This document shows, one piece after another, positions 1 to 7,819 of a stretch of 39,875 nucleotides of DNA. This DNA is from a virus, in IMG/VR virus record IMGVR_UViG_3300025122_000049, positions 1-39,875 of that record; one strand, written 5' to 3'. A model generated the notes under the pieces. It ran no database searches and had not been told where the DNA came from. It worked only from the letters and a program-made list of their open reading frames with translations. The first letter of the stretch is position 1; each line of letters begins with the position of its first letter. A program made the position numbers and the translations under genes.

Positions 1-252
1 GACCACAAATACAAAGCCTTAGAACATAAAGAACGAAAATTTTTAATCCAAAAACTAGCTATGTCCATAGACAAGGCAATTGCTGGAGTATTGGAAAAGT
101 TCACTCCTACACCTCTTGGACAACTTCAAGAAGAAGCGCCACCGGGAATGGAAGACAAAGTAAAGGCGTTGAAGAAAAAACTCTGCGACGGAAAAGATGA
201 TTGCCCCCAAGCATTTAAAATAGCATGGGCGGAATATAACGAAAAGAAGTGA
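1..252 (+). CDS. Small hypothetical protein, 5' end outside window
   Basis: The reading frame is open from the first base of the window, so this is probably the C-terminal part of a longer gene. An internal ATG at 61 would give 63 aa, but no Shine-Dalgarno sequence precedes it, and the 20 codons before it read naturally as a lysine-rich helix. The C-terminal part carries a short motif with two cysteines (CDGKDDCPQAF) followed by AWAEYNEKK. I do not recognise the family. The stop overlaps the GTG start of the next gene (GTGA), which suggests translational coupling. No function is proposed. Confidence 0.6.
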   Translation, partial: DHKYKALEHKERKFLIQKLAMSIDKAIAGVLEKFTPTPLGQLQEEAPPGMEDKVKALKKKLCDGKDDCPQAFKIAWAEYNEKK

Positions 253-635
253 TTGTACTAAAAAAAATCTGGGCATTTCTCAAAACTCATTGGTATATCC
301 CAGTGATTATTGTTATTGCAATTATTTTTAGAAGCAAAAATGCCAGCTTATTAAAGATTGTTGATGCTCAAAAAAAATCCTATGACAAACAAAAAGCTGC
401 AATTGAAAACGCAGAAAAAGAAAAACAAGAAGCAAGAGTTCGTATTGAAGAAGAATATGAAAAAGCAACTCAAAAAGTTGAACTGGAGTATGCTAAAATG
501 AATAAAGAGATTAGCAACCGACAAAAAGATATTATCAAAAAAACTGTTAAAAAATTTCATTCTGAGCCTGATGCTTTAGCCAAAGAGCTTTCAAAAAAAT
601 TTGGAATTCGATATGTCCCTAATAAAAACAATTAG
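249..635 (+). CDS. Single-pass membrane protein with coiled coil (i-spanin-like architecture)
   Basis: 128 aa with a GTG start that overlaps the previous stop. Residues about 10-27 form one hydrophobic segment (HWYIPVIIVIAIIF). The rest is a long charged helix (about residues 35-105) rich in Glu, Lys and Gln with heptad character, so the expected topology is N-in with a periplasmic coiled coil. This is the architecture of an inner-membrane spanin (Rz-like), and the next gene, also envelope-directed, starts inside this one. No endolysin or holin is visible in the window to confirm a lysis cassette. Other single-pass phage proteins look similar, so the function is an inference from architecture only. 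Confidence 0.55.
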   Translation: MIVLKKIWAFLKTHWYIPVIIVIAIIFRSKNASLLKIVDAQKKSYDKQKAAIENAEKEKQEARVRIEEEYEKATQKVELEYAKMNKEISNRQKDIIKKTVKKFHSEPDALAKELSKKFGIRYVPNKNN

Positions 636-1068
636 CTTAATCACATTTCTCAATATTTTTATTTGTTCTGCATCCTTCGCGCAAACAACTACGAGTACAG
701 CGGGTAAATTCACAATCTTAAATAAAGGATCCGTCGCGCCATTCGAAGGAACACTTTTTGACCCAGTTGCTACTGCTAAAATATTGGCTGAAAAAGAAAT
801 GCAACGACAACGCTGTGATGCTAAATCAAAATATGAAAAAGATTTACTCAATGCCACTTGCAAAAGAGAAATAGATTTATTAAATTCGGCACTCGAAATC
901 GAGAAAAGAAAAAACAATTTAATTGTAAGCGCCCAGCAAGAAGAAATAGAAACTCTTAGAAAATTAGCCAAGGGCTCAGATAATACTTTATGGACAGTGA
1001 TTGGATTTGTAGCTGGTGCAACGACTTCAATTGTTATATTCTTTGCGGCAGTAGAGATAGCCAAGTGA
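613..1068 (+). CDS. Exported protein with signal peptide, coiled coil and C-terminal membrane segment
   Basis: I chose the ATG at 613 (151 aa) over a TTG at 601, because it puts a clean signal peptide at the N-terminus: Lys5, a hydrophobic core at residues 7-17, and a signal peptidase I-like site after ASFA at residue 23. Cys18 is not preceded by a good lipobox. The mature part has a KGSVAPFEGTLFDP stretch and then a coiled coil (about residues 60-120). It ends with a hydrophobic segment (TVIGFVAGATTSIVIFFAAV). Signal at the N-terminus and TM at the C-terminus is the layout of unimolecular spanins such as T1 gp11, except that the lipobox is poor. The gene overlaps its upstream neighbour by 23 nt and the next gene by GTGA. 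Confidence 0.6.
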   Translation: MSLIKTISLITFLNIFICSASFAQTTTSTAGKFTILNKGSVAPFEGTLFDPVATAKILAEKEMQRQRCDAKSKYEKDLLNATCKREIDLLNSALEIEKRKNNLIVSAQQEEIETLRKLAKGSDNTLWTVIGFVAGATTSIVIFFAAVEIAK

Positions 1069-1433
1069 AAGATCCTGATCATCTCATTAAAGTCGAGAAA
1101 GCTATTCAAGAAAAATATGGTGATGAAACAATCCAGAATCCCAAAGTAACTTGGAACCAAGAAAAAGAAAAGAAATATCTTGAGCAAATAAAAAAGATAT
1201 ACAGAAATACCAAACCCAAAGAGAAGATTGAAGTGGATGGCGTTTTTGTGCCTAAGAAACTATTTACAAAAGAATCAAAGCGCACTTGTCCTGTTTGTAA
1301 AATTTATTCTTTTGAAATGAAAGATGATTTATACATGGCAAAGTTTAAGTGTTGCTTCGTGTGTTATGTTCAATACGTTGAGGGAAGAGAAAAGAAATGG
1401 CTAAATCAGTTAAACTCACCAGAGAAGAATTAG
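1065..1433 (+). CDS. Small zinc-ribbon-like protein
   Basis: 122 aa from a GTG at 1065 that overlaps the previous stop (GTGA). An in-frame ATG at 990 exists, but it lies deep inside the preceding gene and gives an unlikely N-terminus. The N-terminal two thirds is charged and helical. The C-terminal part has RTCPVC at about residues 81-86 and, about 20 residues on, KCCFVC followed by YVEGREKKW. Two CxxC pairs of this spacing suggest one structural zinc site. No catalytic motif is visible, and the function is unknown. The last 37 nt overlap the start of the next gene. Confidence 0.6.
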   Translation: MKDPDHLIKVEKAIQEKYGDETIQNPKVTWNQEKEKKYLEQIKKIYRNTKPKEKIEVDGVFVPKKLFTKESKRTCPVCKIYSFEMKDDLYMAKFKCCFVCYVQYVEGREKKWLNQLNSPEKN

Positions 1434-1957
1434 AAAAAATTATCACTGAAGAATTAGGTAATATCGATGAGGGACTCCTTTCGCGTATGATGGCTAAAAT
1501 GAGTGCCACAGGTTCAGGTGCAAAAGCTAGTGTTGGAAACATCGCGAAAAAAGTTTTGAATGTTGGGCTTCGTGCTTTTGATGCGCCCGAATTAAAGATG
1601 CTTGACCCCAAAGCTGTAAAACAAATGACAGTTTTGGCAAAGCGTATGACTTCTGCTGGTGAGCAGGTATCCAAAGTGTATAAAGATATTCAAAGGGATT
1701 TTGAGAAACTTTCGAAAGGAGTACAGCCGGAAGTTTTTAAAGCAGCCTCGGAAATTATTAAGCCAGCATTAGATCAAGCAAAAGAAGCGAGCGCGACCAT
1801 GATGGGTGTTGGTGCAACATTTAAAAAAGCTATTCCTACTCATTCGGCTAAGGGTGGTCAAGAAGCTCCCCAAGGGGCTGGTGCTCCGGCAATGGCAGAA
1901 TCTAAAGAACGTCGAAAAAGCGTTAAAATAAAAATCTTAAAGGAAAATAAAAAATAA
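1397..1957 (+). CDS. Hypothetical protein with capsid-targeting-like N-terminus
   Basis: 186 aa. The start at 1397 is preceded by a purine-rich GGAAGAG. Residues 6-20 (KLTREELEKIITEEL) form an amphipathic helix of the same type found at both ends of the protein at 8424-9383 and, less strictly, at 9383-9784. It contains an I-x-E site of the kind cut by T4 gp21 prohead protease. The middle is an Ala/Lys-rich helical region, and the C-terminus is strongly basic (KERRKSVKIKILKENKK). An internal head protein or scaffold-associated protein is a reasonable guess, but no family is recognised. The stop and the next start share one base (TAATG). Confidence 0.6.
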   Translation: MAKSVKLTREELEKIITEELGNIDEGLLSRMMAKMSATGSGAKASVGNIAKKVLNVGLRAFDAPELKMLDPKAVKQMTVLAKRMTSAGEQVSKVYKDIQRDFEKLSKGVQPEVFKAASEIIKPALDQAKEASATMMGVGATFKKAIPTHSAKGGQEAPQGAGAPAMAESKERRKSVKIKILKENKK

Positions 1958-2523
1958 TGGCAACCGTATTAGAAATTATTCAAGGAATTCAGCAAGCCGC
2001 TTCAAATGCTTACGATGGAGCTTTAGACGAAAAGGGTGAACCGCTCGCGGTTGGTCTTATGCGAGAAGAAGGTCATCCAATTTTAGATAAGCGCGTGATG
2101 GATGGATTCAATGTTTGCTTTAAGGGCAACCAGCTTAAACTAAAGTATCAAGGCGAAATAACTTTGAAAGAATTTCACAAGGGAGACTTTGAAGGCGACA
2201 TCGTTTCTCGCCTTGGAGACATCGCATCTTTCCTAAAAAAAGAATATAAAAAGATTACAGGTAGCGGCTTGACTTTAACTAAAGTAAAGGATAGTGAGCC
2301 GCAAATTTTAGTTCAATCCGTTAGCAAGATTCGTTCATGGGTTCAAGCGCAGCAAGATTATGTTATCGGAGGCATCCCCGAAGAACCAGAAATGGGAACA
2401 ACCGTTGAAGAACGTTTAGATGATTCAATCAAAAAATGGCTTGGAATGGGCAAAGATAAATTTCCCAAGACTAAGAATCCAGAAAATGTAAAAGGGAAAC
2501 GGGATCTTGAACCCAGAGACTAA
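1957..2523 (+). CDS. Hypothetical protein upstream of terminase
   Basis: 188 aa, no signal peptide or membrane segment. The N-terminus (MATVLEIIQGIQQAASNAYDG) is helical. A mixed alpha/beta middle region of about 110 residues follows, and the C-terminal tail is charged and probably disordered (from about residue 165). Its position directly before the terminase large subunit, where many phages carry a small terminase, makes a packaging role conceivable. I see no helix-turn-helix DNA-binding signature, and the fold is not recognised. It lies in a tight operon with the gene before it. Confidence 0.55.
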   Translation: MATVLEIIQGIQQAASNAYDGALDEKGEPLAVGLMREEGHPILDKRVMDGFNVCFKGNQLKLKYQGEITLKEFHKGDFEGDIVSRLGDIASFLKKEYKKITGSGLTLTKVKDSEPQILVQSVSKIRSWVQAQQDYVIGGIPEEPEMGTTVEERLDDSIKKWLGMGKDKFPKTKNPENVKGKRDLEPRD

Positions 2524-2532
2524 TTACAATGT

Positions 2533-4122
2533 ATGTCTCAATACCTTTCCAAAAAAGAACTTGTTAAAGAAATCGTCAAGTGCGGCAAAGACCCAGTTTA
2601 TTTTATAGACAATTATTGTAAGATTGCCCACCCTACTCGTGGACAGATTCCGTTTAAGACTTGGGATTTTCAACAAGACCTTCTACAAAAATTTAATGAT
2701 TATCGAAATAATATCATTTTGAAATCTCGGCAAATGGGAATTTCAACAATTACCGCTGCGTATGTTTCGTGGATGTTGTTATTTCATCGTGATAAAAATA
2801 TTCTTGTAATAGCAACTAAATTTAGTACAGCGTCAAATCTTGTTAAAAAAGTTAAAGCAATGATAAAGTTGTTGCCCCCTTGGTTTGACCAAATCGCCAC
2901 CATAGCAATTGATAATAGATCGTCTTTCGTTTTGAATAATGGTTCTGAAATAAAAGCATCCTCCACATCAGCAGACGCCGGTCGTTCCGAAGCATTGTCA
3001 TTATTGGTTATTGATGAAGCTGCGCATATCGAAGGCTTTGGCGAATTGTGGGCAGCACTACAACCTACGATGGCGGCGGGTGGTAGGTGTATTGCCCTGT
3101 CCTCTCCAAATGGTGTGGGTAACTGGTTTCATAAAACTTATATGGCATCTAAAACTGGTGAAAATGATTTTTACCCAACCATTCTCCATTGGACCCTTCA
3201 CCCGGAGAGAGATCAAGATTGGTTTGAAGAAACAACTCGAAACCTTTCAAGAAGAAAAGTGGCTCAAGAGTATGAATGTAATTTCAATGCTTCCGGCGAA
3301 ACAGTAATTCACCCAGACGATTTAAACAAAATGGCCGCTAGGTGTTGCGAGCCAAAACATCAAACGGGTTTTGATAGAAACTTTTGGATTTGGGAGGAAT
3401 ATAAACCAGAAAACAAATATTTATTAGTTGGTGATGTTTCTCGGGGAGATGGAAAAGATTATTCAGTTTTCCACATTTTTAATACAAACACCATGGTACA
3501 AGTTGCGGAATACCGAGGCAAACCTACAACTGATTTATTTTCAAAAATCTTATTCGATGCGGGAAAAGAATACGGAGAAGCAATGCTTGTTGTTGAAAAT
3601 AATAACATTGGCTTTTCAGTTTTGGAAAAACTCATTGATGCTGGTTATCCAAATTTATATTATTCCACTAAAGGAACTCACGAGTATCTTGAACAATATG
3701 AAGCCGAAAATGTTTCAAACTCTGTCCCAGGTTTTACAACCTCACAAAAGACGCGACCACTCATTGTAGCCAAATTAGAAGAGTTCGTTCGTAACGAACT
3801 AATTACTATAAACTCGGCAAGAACTTATCAAGAGCTTAAAACGTTTGTTTGGAAAAATGGTAGACCAGAAGCGCAACGAAGTTATAATGATGATTTGGTT
3901 ATGTCGTTAGCCATTACGTGCTGGGTTAGAGATACGGTTCTTCAAGAGAACACAAAAGACTTACATTCCCGCCGAACATTTTTAAATTCAATGGTGATTT
4001 CACATACAAAATTTAATACAACAATTCCTGGTATGACGGGCTACAAAAAAGGTGAAAGTTTTGATAGAATAAACGAAGCAAAACAAATGTATTCCGATTT
4101 TGGATGGATACTAAAAGGATAA
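2533..4122 (+). CDS. terL: Terminase large subunit (T4 gp17-like)
   Basis: 529 aa. This is the ATPase-nuclease of the DNA packaging motor, which docks on the portal and translocates and cuts concatemeric DNA. The N-terminal ATPase domain has a Walker A-like KSRQMGIST at residues 64-72, the variant P-loop typical of gp17-type terminases. Walker B follows as LLVIDEAAH with D161 and E162, and a coupling-like SSPNG lies at 190-194. The C-terminal RNase H-fold nuclease domain shows acidic residues at D301 (VGDVSRGDGKDYS), E355 (LVVENNN) and D453/D454 (YNDDLVMS). The length fits the family. The portal gene follows 3 nt downstream, the usual packaging neighbour. No small subunit is identified. Confidence 0.95.
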   Translation: MSQYLSKKELVKEIVKCGKDPVYFIDNYCKIAHPTRGQIPFKTWDFQQDLLQKFNDYRNNIILKSRQMGISTITAAYVSWMLLFHRDKNILVIATKFSTASNLVKKVKAMIKLLPPWFDQIATIAIDNRSSFVLNNGSEIKASSTSADAGRSEALSLLVIDEAAHIEGFGELWAALQPTMAAGGRCIALSSPNGVGNWFHKTYMASKTGENDFYPTILHWTLHPERDQDWFEETTRNLSRRKVAQEYECNFNASGETVIHPDDLNKMAARCCEPKHQTGFDRNFWIWEEYKPENKYLLVGDVSRGDGKDYSVFHIFNTNTMVQVAEYRGKPTTDLFSKILFDAGKEYGEAMLVVENNNIGFSVLEKLIDAGYPNLYYSTKGTHEYLEQYEAENVSNSVPGFTTSQKTRPLIVAKLEEFVRNELITINSARTYQELKTFVWKNGRPEAQRSYNDDLVMSLAITCWVRDTVLQENTKDLHSRRTFLNSMVISHTKFNTTIPGMTGYKKGESFDRINEAKQMYSDFGWILKG

Positions 4123-4125
4123 AAA

Positions 4126-6057
4126 ATGGCAGAACAAGGACGCAACCCAAAAAATCATCAGAACCCACTCTTTAGAGCTTTAACAAGATTATTATCGGGA
4201 CCAATCGTTGACCGAAGAAAACAAAGCCCTCGACAACTAAAAAGGTGGCAGCTTAATAAATATAAATACACCTCTCCGGGTGGGTTGAGTTTTAAAAAAG
4301 AAACTTATAGCCCATTTGAAAATTTAAGAGCTGCGGCTTATCAAAACATAAACCGTAGCGAAAGATATATGGACTTCGACCAAATGGAGTACATGCCTGA
4401 AATTGCTTCAGCACTTGATATTTATGCCGATGAGATGACAGTTTCATCTCCCTTGCAAAAACTTTTACAGATTAATTGCCCTAATGAAGAAATTAAAGAA
4501 GTGTTGCACACTTTATTTTACAATGTTTTAAACATTGAATTTAATATTTTTGGTTGGTGTCGGTCGATGTGTAAATATGGAGATTTTTTTCTTTATTTAG
4601 ACCTTGATGAAGACACTGGTATCAAAAGTGTTATTGGATTACCATCTGCTGAGATTGAAAGACTGGAGGGCGAAGATCCAAGAAATGCAAATTATGTCCA
4701 ATTCCAATGGAACAGTGGTGGCCTGACTTTTGAAAACTGGCAAATTGCTCACTTTCGAATACTTGGAAATGATAAATATACTCCTTACGGTTCTTCGGTA
4801 CTGGAAGCTTCAAGGCGTATTTGGAGACAGCTTACTTTGCTAGAGGATGCAATGATGGCTTATCGAGTAGTGCGCTCGCCCGAACGTCGTGTTTTTTACA
4901 TTGATGTTGGCGGAATACCTGAAAAAGAAATTGAACAACATATGCAAAGAATTGTAACGCAGATGAAACGAAATCAAGTTATCGACTCTGCAACTGGACG
5001 AGTTGACTTACGCTACAATGCAATGAGCATTGACGAAGATTATTTTATTCCTGTGCGTGGTGGTTCTTCTAATACCAGGGTTGAATCTTTACCGGGTGGC
5101 ACTTATACTGGTGATGTTGATGATGTGAAGTATCTTCGTGATAAGTTATTCTCTGCATTGAAAGTTCCTCCATCTTATCTCACCCAAGCCGAAGAAGGTG
5201 GTGAGGAAAAAACAACACTAGCGCAAAAGGATGTTCGCTTTGCTCGGACAATTCAGAGATTACAACGGAGTGTAACATCAGAATTAGAAAAGCTAGCTGT
5301 TATTCATTTATACACTATTGGCTATACGGGAAAGGATTTATTATCTTTTAAGCTTCACCTCAATAGCCCATCAAAAATTGCAGAACTTCAAGAACTCGAA
5401 CATTGGCGAACAAAGTTTGAAATTGCAGGCGGCGCAACTGAGGGATACTTCAGCAAGAGATGGGTTGCAAAAAATCTTCTTAATCTTTCTGATGAAGAAA
5501 TTATACGCAACCAACGTGAAATGTTTTATGATAAAAAGTTTGAAGCTGCACTTGAGGCGTCGGCGGAAGAAGATGCGGCTGCTGAAGGAGGCGAAGAAGG
5601 TGGTGGCGAAATGGATATGGGCGGCGACGAAGGTGGCGACGAAATGGATATGGGCGGCGAAGAAGAAGGTGGTGGCGAAGAAGAAACACTATTGGCTGAA
5701 CCCGGTAAACGAAACGACATGAAATGGCGGACGCAAAATCCGCAACCGCACCGCACCCCTGGTTCAAAGGGGAAGGCATATATTCCAGAAAAACATGACG
5801 ACCGAAAAACTTCAGGTCCAAGAATAAAAAATATGATGGGTAAAGTTAATATGGAAAAAGCCAGCAACACCAAAAGAAATGTTTTTCCTGGTATGGAAGG
5901 GTTCGATCGAATTTGGAAAGGAATAAATGAAGACCAAGAGACTAATTATAAATTGGAGGCTCAAGAAGAATTAAAGATATTGGAAAACAATATTGAAATT
6001 AAAAAAATTATTGAAAACTTAGACAAGCGGGAAAACAAAAATAATGGCAAAGTTTAA
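4126..6057 (+). CDS. 20: Portal protein (T4 gp20-like)
   Basis: 643 aa. It forms the dodecameric vertex through which DNA enters and leaves and on which the prohead assembles. Recognition rests on the typical gp20 progression: a basic N-terminus, the stretch MEYMPEIASALDIYADEMT near residue 90, the FRILGNDKYTPYGSSVLE region, and KVPPSYLTQ followed by LAQKDVRFARTIQRLQ. The position after the terminase agrees. The C-terminal part (from about residue 480) is unusual: a low-complexity acidic Gly/Glu/Asp tract with two copies of EMDMGG whose DNA is repeated at a 33-bp period (5608 and 5641). A basic, probably disordered tail follows. The last 14 nt overlap the next gene. Confidence 0.93.
   Translation: MAEQGRNPKNHQNPLFRALTRLLSGPIVDRRKQSPRQLKRWQLNKYKYTSPGGLSFKKETYSPFENLRAAAYQNINRSERYMDFDQMEYMPEIASALDIYADEMTVSSPLQKLLQINCPNEEIKEVLHTLFYNVLNIEFNIFGWCRSMCKYGDFFLYLDLDEDTGIKSVIGLPSAEIERLEGEDPRNANYVQFQWNSGGLTFENWQIAHFRILGNDKYTPYGSSVLEASRRIWRQLTLLEDAMMAYRVVRSPERRVFYIDVGGIPEKEIEQHMQRIVTQMKRNQVIDSATGRVDLRYNAMSIDEDYFIPVRGGSSNTRVESLPGGTYTGDVDDVKYLRDKLFSALKVPPSYLTQAEEGGEEKTTLAQKDVRFARTIQRLQRSVTSELEKLAVIHLYTIGYTGKDLLSFKLHLNSPSKIAELQELEHWRTKFEIAGGATEGYFSKRWVAKNLLNLSDEEIIRNQREMFYDKKFEAALEASAEEDAAAEGGEEGGGEMDMGGDEGGDEMDMGGEEEGGGEEETLLAEPGKRNDMKWRTQNPQPHRTPGSKGKAYIPEKHDDRKTSGPRIKNMMGKVNMEKASNTKRNVFPGMEGFDRIWKGINEDQETNYKLEAQEELKILENNIEIKKIIENLDKRENKNNGKV
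5590..5695 (+). repeat. Acidic glycine-rich short tandem repeat in portal gene
   Basis: The portal C-terminal region encodes Gly, Glu, Asp and Met almost exclusively. A 20-nt string beginning GAAATGGATATGGGCG is identical at 5608 and 5641, giving a 33-bp (11-codon) period. GGCGAAGAAGG-type units flank it. Such tracts can expand or contract by slippage. Confidence 0.75.
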
Positions 6058-6883
6058 ACATAACAAAAAACGAAATACAGCTTTTCTGTATGAAACCCTG
6101 GTTTTGGAATTAACAAAGGCACTCTTGAGGGGTGATGAAGATTCGAAAAAGGAAATAACTATTCTAATCAAGGAATCTTTTAAATATGGAACATTATTGC
6201 ATAAGGAGTTAAAACTTTATCACTCCATTACGAAAACCAAAAATGTTACTTCGTTAACCGCTGAAAAAATATTAGCAGAAGTAAAACGTGCTAGGAGTGC
6301 AATTGATAAGAAAAGTCTTTTATCCGAACAGAATAAGTTGGGCAGAAAAATTAAAAAGATTTTACCTGCTGAAACTATGACCAATTTCGTACCAAGCTAT
6401 AAAACTCTGGCTACAATTTATCAAGTCTTTAATGCAGAGGTTCCTATTAGCACAAGAGTCCTTTTGGAAAATGAAATTGTAGGTGTAATGGCAGCAACTC
6501 AAAAAGAAAAAAACAAACAAAAAATGGTTCCGATTGACAATTTAGTTTACAATACGTTTGCTAAAAAATTTAATCAAGAATATTCAGATGAACTTTTGAA
6601 AGAGCAAAAGGAATTACTCGCGAAATTTGTTAGTTCTTTTTCTGATAACGGACTCCAATTAAAAACATATCTTAATGAAGAAGTTGCAAGACTTAAAGGT
6701 GAATTGAAAAAATCGTTATTGATTAAGGAATTTGTTTCTGATAAAAGTATGGCGACAAAAGCCAAGGATGTCTTATCCATCCTTGATTCATATAAAACAA
6801 AACCTCCAGGCAAAGAGATGGTGCAACAAGTAATCAAAATACAAAGTTTAGTAAGCGAGATTAAAATAGATGCCGCCCATTAA
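6044..6883 (+). CDS. Conserved hypothetical protein next to portal
   Basis: 279 aa, overlapping the portal stop by 14 nt. The N-terminus is strongly basic (MAKFKHNKKRNTAFLYE), and the remainder is predicted mostly helical with many Lys, Leu and Glu residues. There is no signal peptide, membrane segment or cysteine cluster. The gene sits between portal and prohead protease genes, where T4 has the small core genes 67 and 68, but it is longer and does not resemble them. A virion or assembly role is inferred from position only. Confidence 0.6.
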   Translation: MAKFKHNKKRNTAFLYETLVLELTKALLRGDEDSKKEITILIKESFKYGTLLHKELKLYHSITKTKNVTSLTAEKILAEVKRARSAIDKKSLLSEQNKLGRKIKKILPAETMTNFVPSYKTLATIYQVFNAEVPISTRVLLENEIVGVMAATQKEKNKQKMVPIDNLVYNTFAKKFNQEYSDELLKEQKELLAKFVSSFSDNGLQLKTYLNEEVARLKGELKKSLLIKEFVSDKSMATKAKDVLSILDSYKTKPPGKEMVQQVIKIQSLVSEIKIDAAH

Positions 6884-7436
6884 AATAAATGTAACTCCTG
6901 ATGCCAAGAGTGCAAAAGAATTAGCAGAAATAGAGGAACCACAAGATCCTCAAATTTCTTTAATTGCCCGAAAAACTCTTGATGGGCAAATTATGATTAT
7001 GGACCATCGTGATATTGATATTATTATTGATACGGGAAACAAAAAGATTATAACATTTCCAAAAGATGAAATGTCAGATGAAGTTTATCAAACTCAAGAT
7101 AAATATTTTCATCATCTCGCAAATGAAGGTGTTATTGATAGAAGTTCAGTTCATAGTGGAAATATTTTTGCAAGCATCCAGGCGAAATATCCTGAAGCTC
7201 TAGACGAGGGGGTGAGTGCTGCCCAAATAATTTTATTATCAACCTACAAGTTTATTGAAGAAGAAAGGCCACGCTTCGAACTAGAAGAATGGTATGAAAA
7301 CGAGTTGGAAGATTGGTATGCACATCCTACCGATGAAGATTCTACTGAATTAGGTGAAGTTCCTGAAGAACCCGAAAAGGGTTCTTTGGCTCCTTATGGT
7401 GTCCGACGATATTTGGGCACCGGTCCTTACGAATGA
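6870..7436 (+). CDS. Conserved hypothetical protein in head gene cluster
   Basis: 188 aa, overlapping the preceding gene by 14 nt. It contains a beta-rich stretch at about residues 30-65 (ISLIARKTLDGQIMIMDHRD then IDIIIDTGNKKIITFPKD). The C-terminal third is very acidic with aromatic residues (ELEEWYENELEDWYAHPTDE) and ends in a Gly/Tyr-rich tail. No transmembrane segment or catalytic motif is visible, and the family is not recognised. It ends in an ATGA overlap with the small membrane protein, so the three genes after the portal look translationally coupled. Confidence 0.6.
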   Translation: MPPIKINVTPDAKSAKELAEIEEPQDPQISLIARKTLDGQIMIMDHRDIDIIIDTGNKKIITFPKDEMSDEVYQTQDKYFHHLANEGVIDRSSVHSGNIFASIQAKYPEALDEGVSAAQIILLSTYKFIEEERPRFELEEWYENELEDWYAHPTDEDSTELGEVPEEPEKGSLAPYGVRRYLGTGPYE

Positions 7437-7726
7437 ATCTTTTATATTTTGTTTTATGTTCATATGGTCTTACACAAATTTTAGTTTGTGCGAAAATTTT
7501 TGAAAAGATAAGACCCTCCCATCACTTTTTTCATTGCTCAATGTGTGTAGGGTTTCATGTCGGCTGGTTTTTGTGGGCAATAAACAGATATACAGAACTA
7601 TTTACATTTGATTATTCTATAGCTACTGCATTTGTATTAGCTTGTATTAGTTCTGGGACATCATATGTGTTAAATATGATTTTTGGAGATGAGGGAATAA
7701 ACTTTAAGATTTGGGGTGATGACTAA
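7433..7726 (+). CDS. Small integral membrane protein with CxxC motif
   Basis: 97 aa, starting in an ATGA overlap. It has about three hydrophobic segments (residues 1-20, about 38-52 and about 60-80). Between the first and second is the pattern FFHCSMCVGFHVGWFLW. A CxxC followed by a GFxxG helix is seen in several small phage membrane proteins whose function is unknown. The gene lies among head genes, immediately before the structured gap that precedes the protease gene. It could sit in the host inner membrane, but no holin-like dual-start or other lysis signature is evident. Confidence 0.6.
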   Translation: MNLLYFVLCSYGLTQILVCAKIFEKIRPSHHFFHCSMCVGFHVGWFLWAINRYTELFTFDYSIATAFVLACISSGTSYVLNMIFGDEGINFKIWGDD

Positions 7727-7806
7727 TGTTGAAACGGTATAAGTTACAACCAGTTCGACGATGTAAATCGGGTTGCGAACTCGTGCGGGTTGCGCCCGCA
7801 TTTTGA
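7726..7806 (+). CDS. Possible 26-aa basic peptide
   Basis: An ATG overlaps the preceding stop (TAATG) and opens 26 codons rich in Arg, Lys and Val with two cysteines (MLKRYKLQPVRRCKSGCELV...). The overlap geometry is the same as at several real gene junctions here. Against it, the frame runs straight through two strong hairpins and there is no similarity I recognise. It may simply be the start of an untranslated structured leader. Confidence 0.25.
   Translation: MLKRYKLQPVRRCKSGCELVRVAPAF
7752..7806 (+). promoter_or_regulatory. Two consecutive RNA hairpins upstream of protease gene
   Basis: Hairpin 1 has outer stem AGTTCG (7752-7757) with CGAACT (7776-7781) and inner stem CGAT (7759-7762) with ATCG (7767-7770) around a GTAA tetraloop. 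Hairpin 2 has TGCGGG (7784-7789) with CCCGCA (7795-7800) and a five-base loop, followed by TTTT. The 9-mer CGGGTTGCG occurs twice (7769 and 7786), so alternative pairings are possible. Hairpin 2 could be a weak intrinsic terminator or an RNA-processing site that sets protease expression apart from the upstream genes. Confidence 0.6.
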
Positions 7807-7819
7807 TTGGGAGAGTATA

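Noticed and set aside
591-1187. Minus-strand reading frame of 198 codons opposite the two envelope genes
   Set aside because: It is antisense to clear + strand genes with signal peptide and coiled-coil features. Its own protein is Phe/Leu/Ile-rich, as expected from a complement of A-rich coding sequence.
2519-2526. ACTAATTA just before the terminase gene as another late element
   Set aside because: It is only 14 nt from the ATG and overlaps the previous stop codon. The same string also occurs within genes (about 3798 and 5940), so it is not convincing here.
3011-3769. Alternative-frame + strand readings within the terminase gene
   Set aside because: They overlap fully with a gene whose motifs are unmistakable and have no independent support.
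5501-5873. Two minus-strand frames opposite the portal C-terminus, rich in Ser/Pro or Arg/His
   Set aside because: They mirror the GAA/GGC repeat tract of the portal gene and have no gene-like features.
7752-7800. Possible tRNA-like arm (GGTTGCGAAC resembles a T-loop)
   Set aside because: No acceptor stem, anticodon arm or matching spacing can be drawn. The pairing is better explained by two simple hairpins.
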